NCBI RefSeq assembly: GCF_003002955.1
Contig: NZ_PVTJ01000009.1
Location: forward strand, 62,001-126,000
Direction: 5' to 3'
DNA length: 64,000 bases
Origin: Glycomyces artemisiae
GTDB taxonomy: Bacteria > Actinomycetota > Actinomycetes > Mycobacteriales > Micromonosporaceae
Shown here: positions 6,785 through 15,632 of the stretch, in pieces
Layout: every line of letters starts with the position of its first letter
Numbering within the stretch: the stretch's first letter is position 1
The notes under the pieces: generated by a model
Seen by the model: only the letters and a program-made list of their open reading frames with translations
Databases searched by the model: none
Told to the model about the DNA's origin: nothing
Position numbers and translations under genes: made by a program

Positions 6785-7288
6785 CTAGGCGATTCGTTGG
6801 GCGATAGCCCAGCCGTAGTCGTGGATGGTCGTCCACACCGAGTTCGAGTTGACCTGGTGCCAGACGAGCTGGAGCGTGGCGGGGTCGGTGCCGGTGGTGA
6901 CGGTGAGGGTTTCGCTGACGACACCGGGCTGCGACGGGGTGGTGCCGACACCCCACCCGCCGAGGGACAGCTCGCGGCAGATCGCGAGTGTGTCGTTGAC
7001 GTTGGTGGAGCTGGTATCGACGGCCTGCATGGTGCGGACGATCGTGGGGTCCCCGGTGGAGGTCCAGGCAAGTGCGATGTCGGCGGCTGTCGCGCCGGTG
7101 GCGCCGTAGACGACGTTGACGACGTAGGTCGCGCCAGTCTGGGGGAGGGGGATCAGGAAGTCGGCGTCGGTCTGATCGGACACGGTCGATGAGAACGACT
7201 GCTTTCCGTTCTTGAACACGACGATCGGCTGCCGCGACGTGAAATCAGTGCTCGTGAGGAGCTTGCCAGCGGTCCAGGGGAGCGTCAT
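6785..7288 (-). CDS. Tail-tip/receptor-binding-like protein, paralogue 3
   Basis: This 167-aa protein is the third of three consecutive genes with one layout: a short N-terminal head (PWTAGKLLTSTDF), a hydrophilic region, a core with a TYVVNVVYGATGATAADIALAW-type strand pair, and a C-terminal strand block ending in a hydrophobic tail (LQLVWHQVN, WAIAQRIA). The pattern is common in actinophage tail-decoration or minor tail proteins encoded after the large minor tail protein. It overlaps nothing but follows its neighbour with no gap. A receptor-binding role is inferred from position. Confidence 0.65.
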   Translation of the reverse strand: MTLPWTAGKLLTSTDFTSRQPIVVFKNGKQSFSSTVSDQTDADFLIPLPQTGATYVVNVVYGATGATAADIALAWTSTGDPTIVRTMQAVDTSSTNVNDTLAICRELSLGGWGVGTTPSQPGVVSETLTVTTGTDPATLQLVWHQVNSNSVWTTIHDYGWAIAQRIA

Positions 7289-7795
7289 TCAGAGCACCCG
7301 CTGGACGCGCAGGAACGAGGAGGCCTCGACGACGGTCGCGGTCGCGCTGCTGGTGTTCTGGGCCCACTGGGCTTGCAGCACGCCCCCGGTCGCTTCCGTG
7401 GAGATGATGCCCCGCTCCCGCACGGTGAGCGAGGAGGTGAACGTGCCGTAGTTGACGGCGACTGACCAGTCGTTCACCGAGTGGCGGGTGTTCCCGGTCG
7501 CGGAGGTGACCGCGGGTACGGGGCCGATGCAGTGCCGTCGCCCCTGGGATCCGGTCGGGGTGGCGTAGTTGATCTTGAAGTCGCCGGTGGTGCCGCCGGT
7601 GATGGCGAGGCATACCAGGAGCGTGTACGTCGCGAACGGTTCCAGCGTCGTCCACAGCTCCTCGTCCGCGGTGAGGGTCGTCGAGGAGGCGATCGGCTTC
7701 GAGGCGGTGCGCCAGGAGTAGACGGGCTGGGCGAGGTTGTAGCCGTGGGCGGTGAGCACGTCGCCGGCCCGGACGGGCATCACATGGACGGTCAT
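7289..7795 (-). CDS. Tail-tip/receptor-binding-like protein, paralogue 2
   Basis: The 168-aa middle member of the triplet has the head MPVRAGDVLTAHGYNLAQP, a core ATYTLLVCLAITGGTTGDFKI followed by TPTGSQG and a GP turn, and the tail LQAQWAQNTSSATATVV then SSFLRVQRVL. The RAGD and WAQ landmarks align with the neighbour at 7796-8314. Such modules usually fold as beta sandwiches on the tail tip. Tandem copies suggest gene duplication that widened or changed host binding. Confidence 0.65.
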   Translation of the reverse strand: MTVHVMPVRAGDVLTAHGYNLAQPVYSWRTASKPIASSTTLTADEELWTTLEPFATYTLLVCLAITGGTTGDFKINYATPTGSQGRRHCIGPVPAVTSATGNTRHSVNDWSVAVNYGTFTSSLTVRERGIISTEATGGVLQAQWAQNTSSATATVVEASSFLRVQRVL

Positions 7796-8314
7796 TCAGA
7801 CCACTCTCTCTGCGCGGATCCACGATCCGGCGTACACGGTCGTCACCCCGGCGGTGGCGGTGAGCTGCGCCCACGTGAGCGTCAGCGAGCCCGAGGTCCC
7901 CGCGGTCGTCAGGAGGATGTCCTCATTGAGCAGCGAGGTCTCGATGCCGTCGGTCCCGTACCCGAGGGACGTCGCGAGTGATGCGGCCCGGACGTGCAGC
8001 TGCGTGGAGCGCACCGAGGTCACCCCCGTTCCCGGCCCGTGCGAGAACCGCTGCCCCGTCGCGCCCGAGGGGAAGGTCCACAGTTGTTTCCAGTTCGCCG
8101 CGGCGGGCCCGGAGAACGCGACGATGCACGACACGTGGTACATCGCATTTGCCGCGAGCGCGACCGTCAGATGGTTGTCGGTGACGTTGGTGGTGGTGTT
8201 GTTGACCGACTGGTTCGCGGTTTTGACCGCGGAGGGGGGTTCGCGCAGGTCGAGGAGGGCCTGGGTGGCGGTGTCTCCGGGCTGGAGCGGCATGTAGTAC
8301 AGCGGGGTGGTCAT
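7796..8314 (-). CDS. Tail-tip/receptor-binding-like protein, paralogue 1
   Basis: The 172-aa first member of the triplet starts at an ATG that overlaps the TGA of the large minor tail gene (TGATG). Its landmarks are MPLQPGDTATQALLDLREP, a core AMYHVSCIVAFSGPAAANW, FPSGATGQRFSHGPG, and the tail LTLTWAQLTATAGVTTVYAG then SWIRAERVV. It is clearly related in layout to the next two genes. Translational coupling to the large minor tail protein supports a place in the same tail-tip complex. Confidence 0.68.
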   Translation of the reverse strand: MTTPLYYMPLQPGDTATQALLDLREPPSAVKTANQSVNNTTTNVTDNHLTVALAANAMYHVSCIVAFSGPAAANWKQLWTFPSGATGQRFSHGPGTGVTSVRSTQLHVRAASLATSLGYGTDGIETSLLNEDILLTTAGTSGSLTLTWAQLTATAGVTTVYAGSWIRAERVV

Positions 8315-11064
8315 CACAGGCCCAGGTGGTTCGGTTGGGACAGGGTGAGTTCGGCTCCTGCACTGTGGTCTTTGGGGATGTTGTTGACGGCACGGGTGAC
8401 CGTGAACCGCTGCGGGTTCGCGGTGGTGTCGTTGTCGACCTGGATGACGACGGGCAGGCTGTTGGTGTTGCCGGTGAGAAGCGCAGCCCTCACGCCCCAG
8501 GCGCCAGCGGTGGTGATGTCGGTGTCCCATGCCGCGTCGGTCCACTGCGTCGGCTCCGCCTGCGCGGTCGTCCACACTTTGAAGTAGATCCACGAGCCTT
8601 CGGTGCGGACCCGGAGCCGGTAGTCGGTGGTGGCGGTGTGCGTCACGCCGAGGACCTTCGAGCGGAGGGTGGTGTTGACGCCTGCGACGCTCTTGCGGAT
8701 GGTCGCGGTGACGGCCGACGACGTCTCGATCTGGATCTGGGGCATGTAGTAGGTGCCGACAGCGACGTCCCAGCGGACCATGGACCGCACCTGGATCCCG
8801 GCGCCGGTCGGGATGACGGGGACTCTGACGGTGAATGTCCGGTCGATGTCGGCGACCGCGAGACCGGCGATGTAGGTGGAGCGCAGGGAGTTCACGGCGC
8901 CGAGGGAGATGAGACCCCTGGTCCCGTTCACGGAGTAGTCGGAGGCCAGGCCGCCGGTCAGCGACCATGCGTGCCCCGACGTGCTGGTGCCCCACCCGTT
9001 CGACACCGAACGGGTGAACGTGTCGGAGAACGCGGCCGCGACCGAGGTGACGGCCATGCGCTCCCCGCCGACGCCGACGTCGAATCCGCTTGCCGCAGTG
9101 GACCATTCAGAGCCTTCATGCGTCTCGACCTCCAAGGCCGTCGCGGCCGCGGTGACCGCGTTGACGAGGCGGGAGCCTGCGGTGTCCATGCGGCCGCGGG
9201 TGGTGTCGTCGAGGTCGGCGATCTGGTACCGAGAGGCCGGGGAGCCGTAGAGGTCCAGGACCCAGTCGTACAGGTCGATGGTCTCGGTGTAGCCCTCCAG
9301 GATCATGTCGACGTCGCCGGCGTGCGGGGGCGGGTCGTCGAGGGCGATGCGGTCGCCGAGGTCGCTGTTGAGCCAGTCGTACATCAGGAACGTGCTGGCC
9401 TCGTGCATGTTCACTTTGGTGCTGGGGAAGCGGCCGCCCTTGCGGGTGCCCTGGTAGAGCGCCCATCCGGCCATGTCCGGGAGCCGGTCGCCGTCGGCGA
9501 CGTTGACCGAGATCGCCGTCGCGTTCTGCACCGGCGAGACGGCCGCGGTGACCGACGAGCCCGCCCCGGCGGCCGTCACCTGAGTGGACAGGAGATAGTC
9601 GTCGTCGTTCTTGTCGAGGTCGGCGAGGATCCGCTGGGGGATGACCACCGCGGGCGCAGCGTTGGCGAGGCCGTTGATGAAGGCGCGCGAGTAGTACCGC
9701 AGCGACCCGTCCGCGAAGTCGGCCGGTTCGAACAGGATGCCGCCGTCGGCCTCGGCGGCGTCGGCGAGGATCCCGAGACTGTTGGCGTGCGGCTGCTCGC
9801 CCAGGAGCTCCACCATGCTGGAGACGCCGCTGAACACCTGGACCTGGTACATCAGGGCCGATTCGGTGTCGGTGCGCCCAATCCGGGCGTTCGCCTGCTC
9901 CCGCGGGTAGGCGCGCATCGCCTGCGCGACCCGGTCCTGGAGGACCGTGGTCAGCTCGTGGTCGTACACCGCCAAGTGCCCGACCGACAGCGTCTTCGGG
10001 GCGGTGGTGATCCGCGTCGACGGGAACGCCACCCGCCGGATCGGGCCGAGGGTCTTGCCGGTGAGCGTCAGCGTGTATGTGGCACCCTCGTAGCGGATCC
10101 GGGCCAGGACGTCAGACCCCGACTGGGCCGCGCGCACGGTGATCGCATGCCACTCGCCGTCGTTGGGGGCCCGGGAGGCGACGATGCCGGTGCTCATCGA
10201 TCCCAGGAGCGTGTCGTCCTCGCGGTACGCCTCCAGAGAGAGGACCTCGTCGTCGACGACTAGACGAATCTTGTCCGGCTGCGCCGAGCCTTCGGCCTTG
10301 GCGAGATCGCACTCCATGAGCACGAGCTCGAACGGAGCCTCCTGCTCGATCCGGAAGATGCCGTGGACGGACCATGCGCCGGTGTTCGTGTACGGCCGGA
10401 CCGTGCCCGTCGCCGAGGGCGGCCGCGCGGCCATGAACTCGTAGTCGGACATGGCCGTCGCTGTCGAGCCGGGCGGTGGCGTCGACCGGCCCAGGTCGAG
10501 GCTGCCGGTAACGGTCATCGGGATGCCGCCGGCGAAGTGGGACGCGCACTGGGTCGCGTACTGGCCGTCCTGCATCGACCAGTACTCCAGGCACCGCCCG
10601 CTCAACAGCGCGGGCGCCGTCCGCTCCAGCGGCGAGGCCGCGTCCTCCTGGCTGAGGCGGCGCAGGATCGACTCGGCCGTCACCGTGATCCGCGAGATCG
10701 CCGCCCCCGCCCCGAGCCAGCGCGTGGGCAGTTTCGTGAGGTAGCCAGCGAACCTGGCGTACCAGGACGATCCGCTGTCGGGGGACACGCTGATCTGCAC
10801 GGGCGTGTTGACGTCGAGCAGCGGGTAGTACGGGGAGAGCGGGTTGTCGGTCTCGAAGGCGCCGTCGTCGTTGTCGAGGATGAACGTGGCGTTCGCGGCC
10901 GTGACGGCGCCGGAGTCGCTGCGGCGGCCGCGGCGGATCGTGATCTTCGCGCCGTCGACGACGAGCACGCGGTCGGTGATGTCCGTCCAGGTCCACCCGG
11001 TGGGGTCGCCGTTGATGTCGGCGCCGAGCGCGATCTCGATCCGGAACTGGAGCGGGATCGTCAT
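8314..11064 (-). CDS. Large minor tail protein (tail tip/baseplate)
   Basis: The 916-aa protein opens with a beta-rich segment (RIEIALGADINGDPTGWTWTDITDRV, then DNDDGAFETDNPLSPYYPLL and WYARFAGYLTKLP) typical of the large minor tail protein of actinophages, which joins the tail tube to the tip. The middle (about 170-390) has a concanavalin/laminin-G-like set of strands (YTNTGAWSVHGIFRI, GEWHAITVRAAQ) suited to sugar binding. The C-terminal third is again a strand-rich sandwich. It follows the tape measure directly (1-bp overlap) and leads into the three small paralogues. Confidence 0.8.
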   Translation of the reverse strand: MTIPLQFRIEIALGADINGDPTGWTWTDITDRVLVVDGAKITIRRGRRSDSGAVTAANATFILDNDDGAFETDNPLSPYYPLLDVNTPVQISVSPDSGSSWYARFAGYLTKLPTRWLGAGAAISRITVTAESILRRLSQEDAASPLERTAPALLSGRCLEYWSMQDGQYATQCASHFAGGIPMTVTGSLDLGRSTPPPGSTATAMSDYEFMAARPPSATGTVRPYTNTGAWSVHGIFRIEQEAPFELVLMECDLAKAEGSAQPDKIRLVVDDEVLSLEAYREDDTLLGSMSTGIVASRAPNDGEWHAITVRAAQSGSDVLARIRYEGATYTLTLTGKTLGPIRRVAFPSTRITTAPKTLSVGHLAVYDHELTTVLQDRVAQAMRAYPREQANARIGRTDTESALMYQVQVFSGVSSMVELLGEQPHANSLGILADAAEADGGILFEPADFADGSLRYYSRAFINGLANAAPAVVIPQRILADLDKNDDDYLLSTQVTAAGAGSSVTAAVSPVQNATAISVNVADGDRLPDMAGWALYQGTRKGGRFPSTKVNMHEASTFLMYDWLNSDLGDRIALDDPPPHAGDVDMILEGYTETIDLYDWVLDLYGSPASRYQIADLDDTTRGRMDTAGSRLVNAVTAAATALEVETHEGSEWSTAASGFDVGVGGERMAVTSVAAAFSDTFTRSVSNGWGTSTSGHAWSLTGGLASDYSVNGTRGLISLGAVNSLRSTYIAGLAVADIDRTFTVRVPVIPTGAGIQVRSMVRWDVAVGTYYMPQIQIETSSAVTATIRKSVAGVNTTLRSKVLGVTHTATTDYRLRVRTEGSWIYFKVWTTAQAEPTQWTDAAWDTDITTAGAWGVRAALLTGNTNSLPVVIQVDNDTTANPQRFTVTRAVNNIPKDHSAGAELTLSQPNHLGL

Positions 11065-13781
11065 CAGCTCGTCCCGAACGCGTACTGGACGTTGCCCTGG
11101 CCGTGAAGATAGGCGGCGTCCCGGATGGCGCGGGTGAACGAGTCGGCCGCGCCCTGGAACCGGAACTCGACGATCACGCGGCCGTCGGAGAAGCTCATGG
11201 CGCCCATCGGGGCGCCGTAGGCGGCCTGCCGCATCGACCCTCCCGCCGCCAGGTCGGACCAGTTGAACTGGTTGGCGTTGATCGCCTCCAAGAGCATCCT
11301 GTTGCGGCGGGTCGCAAACGCGTTCACGACGAACTCGCCGGTGCTCAACTTGGCGTTGATGGAGTCGGTGCGGGGCCCGCCAGCGCCGTAGACGGCGCCG
11401 CCCTTGGGGTAGCGCTGGACGGCGCCGCCGTCGGCGTACCCGAAGTAGCCGCCGTCGGCGAGGCCGGGGACGGCCAGACCGGACGGGCCGGAGGGCTTGA
11501 CGGTCACGTACCGGTACTCGTAGGTGGTGCGGACCGTGGTCTGCACGAGAGACGGGATGTCGTCGAACGCCGCGGCGTAGTCGTCGACCTGCTCCTCGGA
11601 GAGGCCGAGCTGCCCGGCGAGGGACCGGAACTGGCCTTCGAGGTCCTCGGCGACGCCCATGGCCTCCTCCTGGGAGCCGGTCGCCTCGGCGACCGCCAGG
11701 ATTTGGTCCATATAGGCGGTGATGAGGCTCCTCAGCGTTTCGCGGTTCGCGAGTGCGGCCTCGGTGTTGCCGGTGACGGCCCCGCCGTTCTCCGCGAACG
11801 CTTCCTTGGCCTGGTTCACCAGGGTCGCGACACGGTCTTCGGCCTCCTCGACGCCGAACAGCGTGTCGGTGAGGGTCTTGAGCGCCTCCTCGAACTGGGT
11901 GATCCCGGCCTGGGCCTCTTCGGCGAGCTCGGGGACGACACCGAGGGAGTCGGCATAGATGCGGGTCGCGGCCGAGACGTCTTCGGTCGGTTGGATGGCG
12001 TTTTCCATGGCCGCCTGGTAGAGCGGCAGGCCTTGCTTGACCTCGTCGATGCTGACGCCCTCGGCCTCGGCCATCTGGGCGATCCGCGAGAACGCCGCGG
12101 CGGCCTGGTCGCCGTTGCCGGACGCGACCATGTCCGCCAGCGCCTGGTCGAGGCCGTCGATGCGGTCTTTCGCCTGGGAGACGGTGTCATCGGACCAGGC
12201 GTTCGCGAACGTGGCCCATTCCACGCCGGCGGCGATCGCGGTGCCGGTGACGTCGTACCAGGACTTTTCGAGGACGTTCAGGTCGTTGGAGAGGAGCCCG
12301 AGGTCGTCGCCCCACAACTTCGATGCCTCGCCGGTGGCCTCGCCGGTCTTGCCGTATTTCTCCAGGGCCTTCGTGAGGTTCTCAAGGTCGTAGGTGACGT
12401 CGCGTGCGAGCGCGGTGTTGCCGACGCCGATGGTGGCGATCGCGGCCGAGGCGATGCCCGCGCCCTTGGCGACCCTCATCATGGTTCGGTCCGCTTTGGA
12501 GCCGTTGCGCTGGAGTTCAGCGATGGCCTCGCGCGTCTCGGCGGCGGAGACGACGAGCTTCGCGAGCCCGCCGGCGGCGATGAGGCCGGCGCCGCCGAGC
12601 CCGGTGATGGTCAGGAGGCTGGTCTGGACCGGTCCGGGGAGGGTCGAGAACTGCTCGACGAGGCCGGTGGTGGTCTGGGTGAGGGTCCGCAGGACGTCGT
12701 TCGCGCCCGAGCCCGCGCCGACGAGCGTGGACTCGACGGTGGAGGCGAGCCGCTCGGCGTCGCCCTTGAGGTTGTCCATGCGGGCGGCGGCAACTTCGGA
12801 GGCGTAGCCGGAGTCGCTGACGGCGAGGGTCCAGTCGCGGATCCCGGCCGCGCCCTCCTCGTAGAGGACGTTCGCGGCGCGGAGCGCGTCGGTCCCGAAG
12901 ATCTGCGCGAGCGCCTGGTCCCGCTGGGCCTGCGTGAGGCCGCCCATCTTGGTCTGGAGCTGCCCGGCGAGGTCGGTGAGGCCGACGAACTGCCCGGCCG
13001 CGTCGTACGCGTTGATGCCGAGCTGCTCCATGAGCTCGGCGGACTCCTTCGAGGGGTTCGCGAGCATGGTCAGCATCGTCTTGAGCGAGGTGCCGGAGTC
13101 GGAGCCGATGAGGCCCGCCGCGGCGAACGCGGCGAGCGCGCCCGTGGTGTCCTCGATGCTGATGCCGAACTGGTTCGCGACGAGGCCGGACTGCTGGAGT
13201 GCGGCGCCGAGGTCCTCGACCGAGCCGAGGGACTTGCCCGCCCCGGCGGAAAGGAGGTCGGCGACGTGGGGGATCTGGGAACCCGAGAGGCCGAACTGCT
13301 GCATGGCGATCGCGGCGATCTCCGCGGCCTTGGCGACTTCGAGGTTCCCGGACGCGGCGAGGGCGAGGGCGCCGTTGAGGCCGCCGGAGAGGATGTCCTC
13401 GGTGCCGACACCGGCCTTGCCGAGCTCCTCGATCGCCTGGGCTGCCTCGACCGCGGAGTACTTCGTGTCCTTGCCCGCCGCGAGCGCCGCCTCCCGGAGC
13501 CGCTGCATGTTCTCGTCGGACTCGCGCAGCGCCGCGTTCACGGCCGACATCTGTGCTTCGAACTCGGCGGACTTGACGACGGCGAGCGCGACGGCCCCGA
13601 CCATGACCGCGCCCGTCTTCTGGGCGGTGTCGGCGAGGTCCCGGGTGGCCTGCCGGTGGTCGAGCATGTTCTTGTGGAGCTCGTCGCGGGCCTTGATCCA
13701 CTCCTGCCGGTAGCCGCGGACCGCGCCGATCGCGGAGGCCATCTGCATGCGGAGGCCGACGGTCACGGTGCGGTTAGCCAC
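11064..13781 (-). CDS. Tail tape measure protein, TP901-1 type
   Basis: The 905-aa protein sets tail length and is threaded through the tube. The N-terminal region carries the TP901 core: FEAQMSAVNAALRESDENMQRLREAAL near 75-100, then KDTKYSAVEAAQAIEELGKAG, and repeated hydrophobic helices through about residue 330 (LTDLAGQLQTKMGGL, IFGTDALRAANVLY). A Gly/Ala-rich membrane-like stretch (LLTITGLGGAGLIAAGGLAKLV) lies near 395. The tail has Gly-Tyr-rich repeats (GLADGGYFGYADGGAV) near 790-815. It directly follows the chaperones G and T, the standard order. Confidence 0.92.
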   Translation of the reverse strand: MANRTVTVGLRMQMASAIGAVRGYRQEWIKARDELHKNMLDHRQATRDLADTAQKTGAVMVGAVALAVVKSAEFEAQMSAVNAALRESDENMQRLREAALAAGKDTKYSAVEAAQAIEELGKAGVGTEDILSGGLNGALALAASGNLEVAKAAEIAAIAMQQFGLSGSQIPHVADLLSAGAGKSLGSVEDLGAALQQSGLVANQFGISIEDTTGALAAFAAAGLIGSDSGTSLKTMLTMLANPSKESAELMEQLGINAYDAAGQFVGLTDLAGQLQTKMGGLTQAQRDQALAQIFGTDALRAANVLYEEGAAGIRDWTLAVSDSGYASEVAAARMDNLKGDAERLASTVESTLVGAGSGANDVLRTLTQTTTGLVEQFSTLPGPVQTSLLTITGLGGAGLIAAGGLAKLVVSAAETREAIAELQRNGSKADRTMMRVAKGAGIASAAIATIGVGNTALARDVTYDLENLTKALEKYGKTGEATGEASKLWGDDLGLLSNDLNVLEKSWYDVTGTAIAAGVEWATFANAWSDDTVSQAKDRIDGLDQALADMVASGNGDQAAAAFSRIAQMAEAEGVSIDEVKQGLPLYQAAMENAIQPTEDVSAATRIYADSLGVVPELAEEAQAGITQFEEALKTLTDTLFGVEEAEDRVATLVNQAKEAFAENGGAVTGNTEAALANRETLRSLITAYMDQILAVAEATGSQEEAMGVAEDLEGQFRSLAGQLGLSEEQVDDYAAAFDDIPSLVQTTVRTTYEYRYVTVKPSGPSGLAVPGLADGGYFGYADGGAVQRYPKGGAVYGAGGPRTDSINAKLSTGEFVVNAFATRRNRMLLEAINANQFNWSDLAAGGSMRQAAYGAPMGAMSFSDGRVIVEFRFQGAADSFTRAIRDAAYLHGQGNVQYAFGTS

Positions 13782-14191
13782 GGGGCCTCCTCCCTATGGC
13801 GGACAGGCAGGAACAGCGCCTGCGGCTGCGGCTTCTTCTGAGCGCGGATCTGGTCGGCCCCGATGCCCTGCGCGGTGCAGCGGTGGCAGCGGACGGGCGG
13901 GCCCGGCAGGTACTTGTCGTCGTTCTCCGGGAGGGTCGTCTCGGACAGCCACCCGTGGCAGCCGGGGCACTCGTCGGCCTCGGTGAGTGCCAGCGCGAGC
14001 ATCCAGTCCTGTTCGTCGGCGTCCCACTCGGTCTCGCGTTCGGTGACGGTGACGGTGCGGCCGTCCCGCTCCTCGGTCCACGAGCGCGTCACAGGCTCCC
14101 AGCCGTCGAAGCGCTTGAGGGAGACGCCAAGGTCCCGCGCGGTCTTGACGCGCGCGAGGAGCTCGGCGGACTCGTGCAGCCGCTTGACTAG
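13763..14191 (-). CDS. Tail assembly chaperone T, made only as the G-T frameshift fusion
   Basis: This segment has no start of its own. It is entered from the G frame by a -1 shift at 14191-14197, adding 142 residues (LVKRLHESAELLARVKTARD to APWLTAP) to G for a 295-aa G-T product. It includes a possible zinc site: CPGC and CHRC, about 35 residues apart. G-T proteins bring tail tube and tape measure together during assembly. It overlaps the tape measure gene by 19 bp, as usual for this gene pair. Confidence 0.85.
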   Translation of the reverse strand, partial: LVKRLHESAELLARVKTARDLGVSLKRFDGWEPVTRSWTEERDGRTVTVTERETEWDADEQDWMLALALTEADECPGCHGWLSETTLPENDDKYLPGPPVRCHRCTAQGIGADQIRAQKKPQPQALFLPVRHREEAPWLTAP

Positions 14192-14649
14192 AAAGGGAGG
14201 CGGGAGACCTGGAGGTTGACGGCCTGGACGGCGCCGACGAGCTTCAGCCACTCGCCTTCGTTGATGAGCGGGTCGACCTCCTCCCACTTCTCGGCACTCA
14301 TGGCCGGTGCGATGACGCACTTGCGGACGAGGGCCTCGTAGAAGTCGTCCTCGTTGTAGCCGAGCTGGCGGTCGGTGGGGTTGCCCTCGCGCGGGGGGTG
14401 CTTCTTGACGAGCTTGCGCCAGTCGGTGCGTCCGAGTGCACGGATCGTGAAGTTGACCGTGGAGGCGTTCACGGCGTCGACGAGCTCCTGCGGGACGGGG
14501 TCGGCGCCGCGCAGGGAGTCGTTGTTGGCCTTGACCGCGGCGAGTTCGGCCTCCTGGTAGGCCTCGACCGCGTTGGGATTGAGGCACACCGGGACGGTCT
14601 TCTCGCGGAGGTTCGCGTTCCTGATGGCCTCGTCGATGTCGTCGGTCAT
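14188..14649 (-). CDS. Tail assembly chaperone G
   Basis: The 153-aa protein starts at an ATG that overlaps the stop of the tail tube gene (ATGA) and ends at the TAG right after the slippery site. It is helical and charged (AYQEAELAAVKANND, FTIRALGRTDWRKLVKKHPP, DDFYEALVRKCVIAP), matching actinophage tail assembly chaperones. A few percent of ribosomes are expected to slip and make the longer G-T form. Position between tail tube and tape measure is diagnostic. Confidence 0.87.
   Translation of the reverse strand: MTDDIDEAIRNANLREKTVPVCLNPNAVEAYQEAELAAVKANNDSLRGADPVPQELVDAVNASTVNFTIRALGRTDWRKLVKKHPPREGNPTDRQLGYNEDDFYEALVRKCVIAPAMSAEKWEEVDPLINEGEWLKLVGAVQAVNLQVSRLPF
14191..14197 (-). other. 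-1 programmed frameshift slippery site
   Basis: On the - strand the heptamer CCCTTTC is in the X XXY YYZ phase (C CCT TTC) immediately before the TAG of G. Slipping to CCC TTT continues in the frame that encodes LVKRLHESAEL and reaches 13,763. A stop codon abutting the slippery site, and a long open downstream frame without its own start, both support programmed shifting. I did not identify a definite stimulatory stem. Confidence 0.85.
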
Positions 14650-15137
14650 GCGCCGGCCGCCACGACCGCGTTGAGCTCGGGGTCGGAGTGGATCATCGTC
14701 GGGACCTCCCAGCGGGCGGTGGTGTTGGCCTCGGGGGCGAGGTCGCGGCGCTCACCGCACTGGATCGGGTAGCAGGCGGCCTTGTCGGCGACGGCCCACG
14801 CCCCGGCGGCGAGGATGTACCGGCGGACGACGAGGACGCCCTCGGTGGAGCGCACCAGGGTCGTGTAGGCGGCGTCGACTCCGGTCTGCTTCTTGATGCG
14901 CAGCATGGTGCCCGAGAACGACGCGCGGCCGGGCCGCTTGGTGTCGAACGTCGAGGACAGGCCGGTGGTGTCGACCTCGGCGGTCTCGGGCTCGAACCCG
15001 ATGAGGCCGTCGGCGGTGATGATGACGTCGAGGTCGTCGATGCCCGCGGCGATCTCGACGAGCGTGGGTGCGGAGAGGTCGGCGACGGTCGGGCAGTACG
15101 CCACCTTGACCGTGCCGTCGACGATGATGTCGCCCAT
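14646..15137 (-). CDS. Major tail protein (tail tube)
   Basis: The 163-aa protein is of strand-rich composition with the feel of a tail-tube subunit: VKVAYCPTVADLSAPTLVEI at the start, PETAEVDTTGLSSTFDTKRPGRASFSGTM in the middle, and DLAPEANTTARWEVP near the end. These TADxxG, DTTxLSSTFDT and EANT features are common to actinophage major tail proteins. It is made in many copies and placed just before chaperone G, with a 4-bp overlap. Confidence is high from content and order. Confidence 0.85.
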   Translation of the reverse strand: MGDIIVDGTVKVAYCPTVADLSAPTLVEIAAGIDDLDVIITADGLIGFEPETAEVDTTGLSSTFDTKRPGRASFSGTMLRIKKQTGVDAAYTTLVRSTEGVLVVRRYILAAGAWAVADKAACYPIQCGERRDLAPEANTTARWEVPTMIHSDPELNAVVAAGA

Positions 15138-15140
15138 GGC

Positions 15141-15326
15141 TTACTTGTCCTTCCCGGTGCTGGAGGCCTTCGCGGGCTCCTGGTCGGTCTTCGCCGCGGC
15201 GGGCGCGGCTTCGTCGGGGGCCTTGGTCCAGCCCTTGTCGAGCCAGACGTCGACGGCGCCGACGGGGCAGTGCCACGTCGCGTCCGTCTTCGGGTGCTTG
15301 AGCAGCACGTGAGTGGGCTTGACCAT
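15141..15326 (-). CDS. Small head-tail-region protein
   Basis: This 61-aa protein has an N-terminal strand block (MVKPTHVLLKHPKTDATWHCPVGAVDVWLDKGWTKA) and a Pro/Ala/Lys-rich tail. The first half resembles the short proteins next to capsid or tail tube genes that hold a single compact domain, similar in type to the N-terminus of the 177-aa protein at 17,482. It has an ATG and an AGGAGA site. Its function is unknown. Confidence 0.6.
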   Translation of the reverse strand: MVKPTHVLLKHPKTDATWHCPVGAVDVWLDKGWTKAPDEAAPAAAKTDQEPAKASSTGKDK

Positions 15327-15407
15327 TGGTTCTCCTGGTGTTTCTGTGGTGACGGGTCGGCACGTTCGGCCGATGTGGAGGACGCGGGTGTGCCTTACGC
15401 TGGGGGG

Positions 15408-15632
15408 ATGTCGGAACCCTCAACCCCTGAGCGCACGCGGAAACCCCTGACGGCCGTCGGCGTCGTCGGGATCGTGGTGCTGGTGCTGCTGGTCCTGCTC
15501 GTGCCGCCGTTCCGCGTCCTCGGCGGGCTGCTGCTCATCGCCGTGTTCGTCGCGATCGGCATCGCGTACGCCCTCATCTGGGCGCGGATCGGCATGATCC
15601 GCAGGAAACGCCGGAAGCAGGTCCAGCGCTAG
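15408..15632 (+). CDS. Two-TM membrane protein, + strand moron
   Basis: The 74-aa protein starts at an ATG directly behind TGGGGGG. It has two adjoining hydrophobic helices (about 17-33 and 36-58) and a very basic tail RRKRRKQVQR, so the tail should face the cytoplasm. It opposes the late genes and meets the convergent tail-terminator gene with a 4-bp overlap. The strong ribosome site and own orientation suggest lysogenic expression. Superinfection exclusion is a reasonable guess without direct evidence. Confidence 0.65.
   Translation: MSEPSTPERTRKPLTAVGVVGIVVLVLLVLLVPPFRVLGGLLLIAVFVAIGIAYALIWARIGMIRRKRRKQVQR

Noticed and set aside
8326..10263. 645-codon + frame
   Set aside because: It is the complementary strand of the large minor tail gene; composition is Gly/Val/Arg shadow and it has no family features.
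11103..13841. 912-codon + frame
   Set aside because: It mirrors the tape measure gene and shows codon bias of the opposite strand only.
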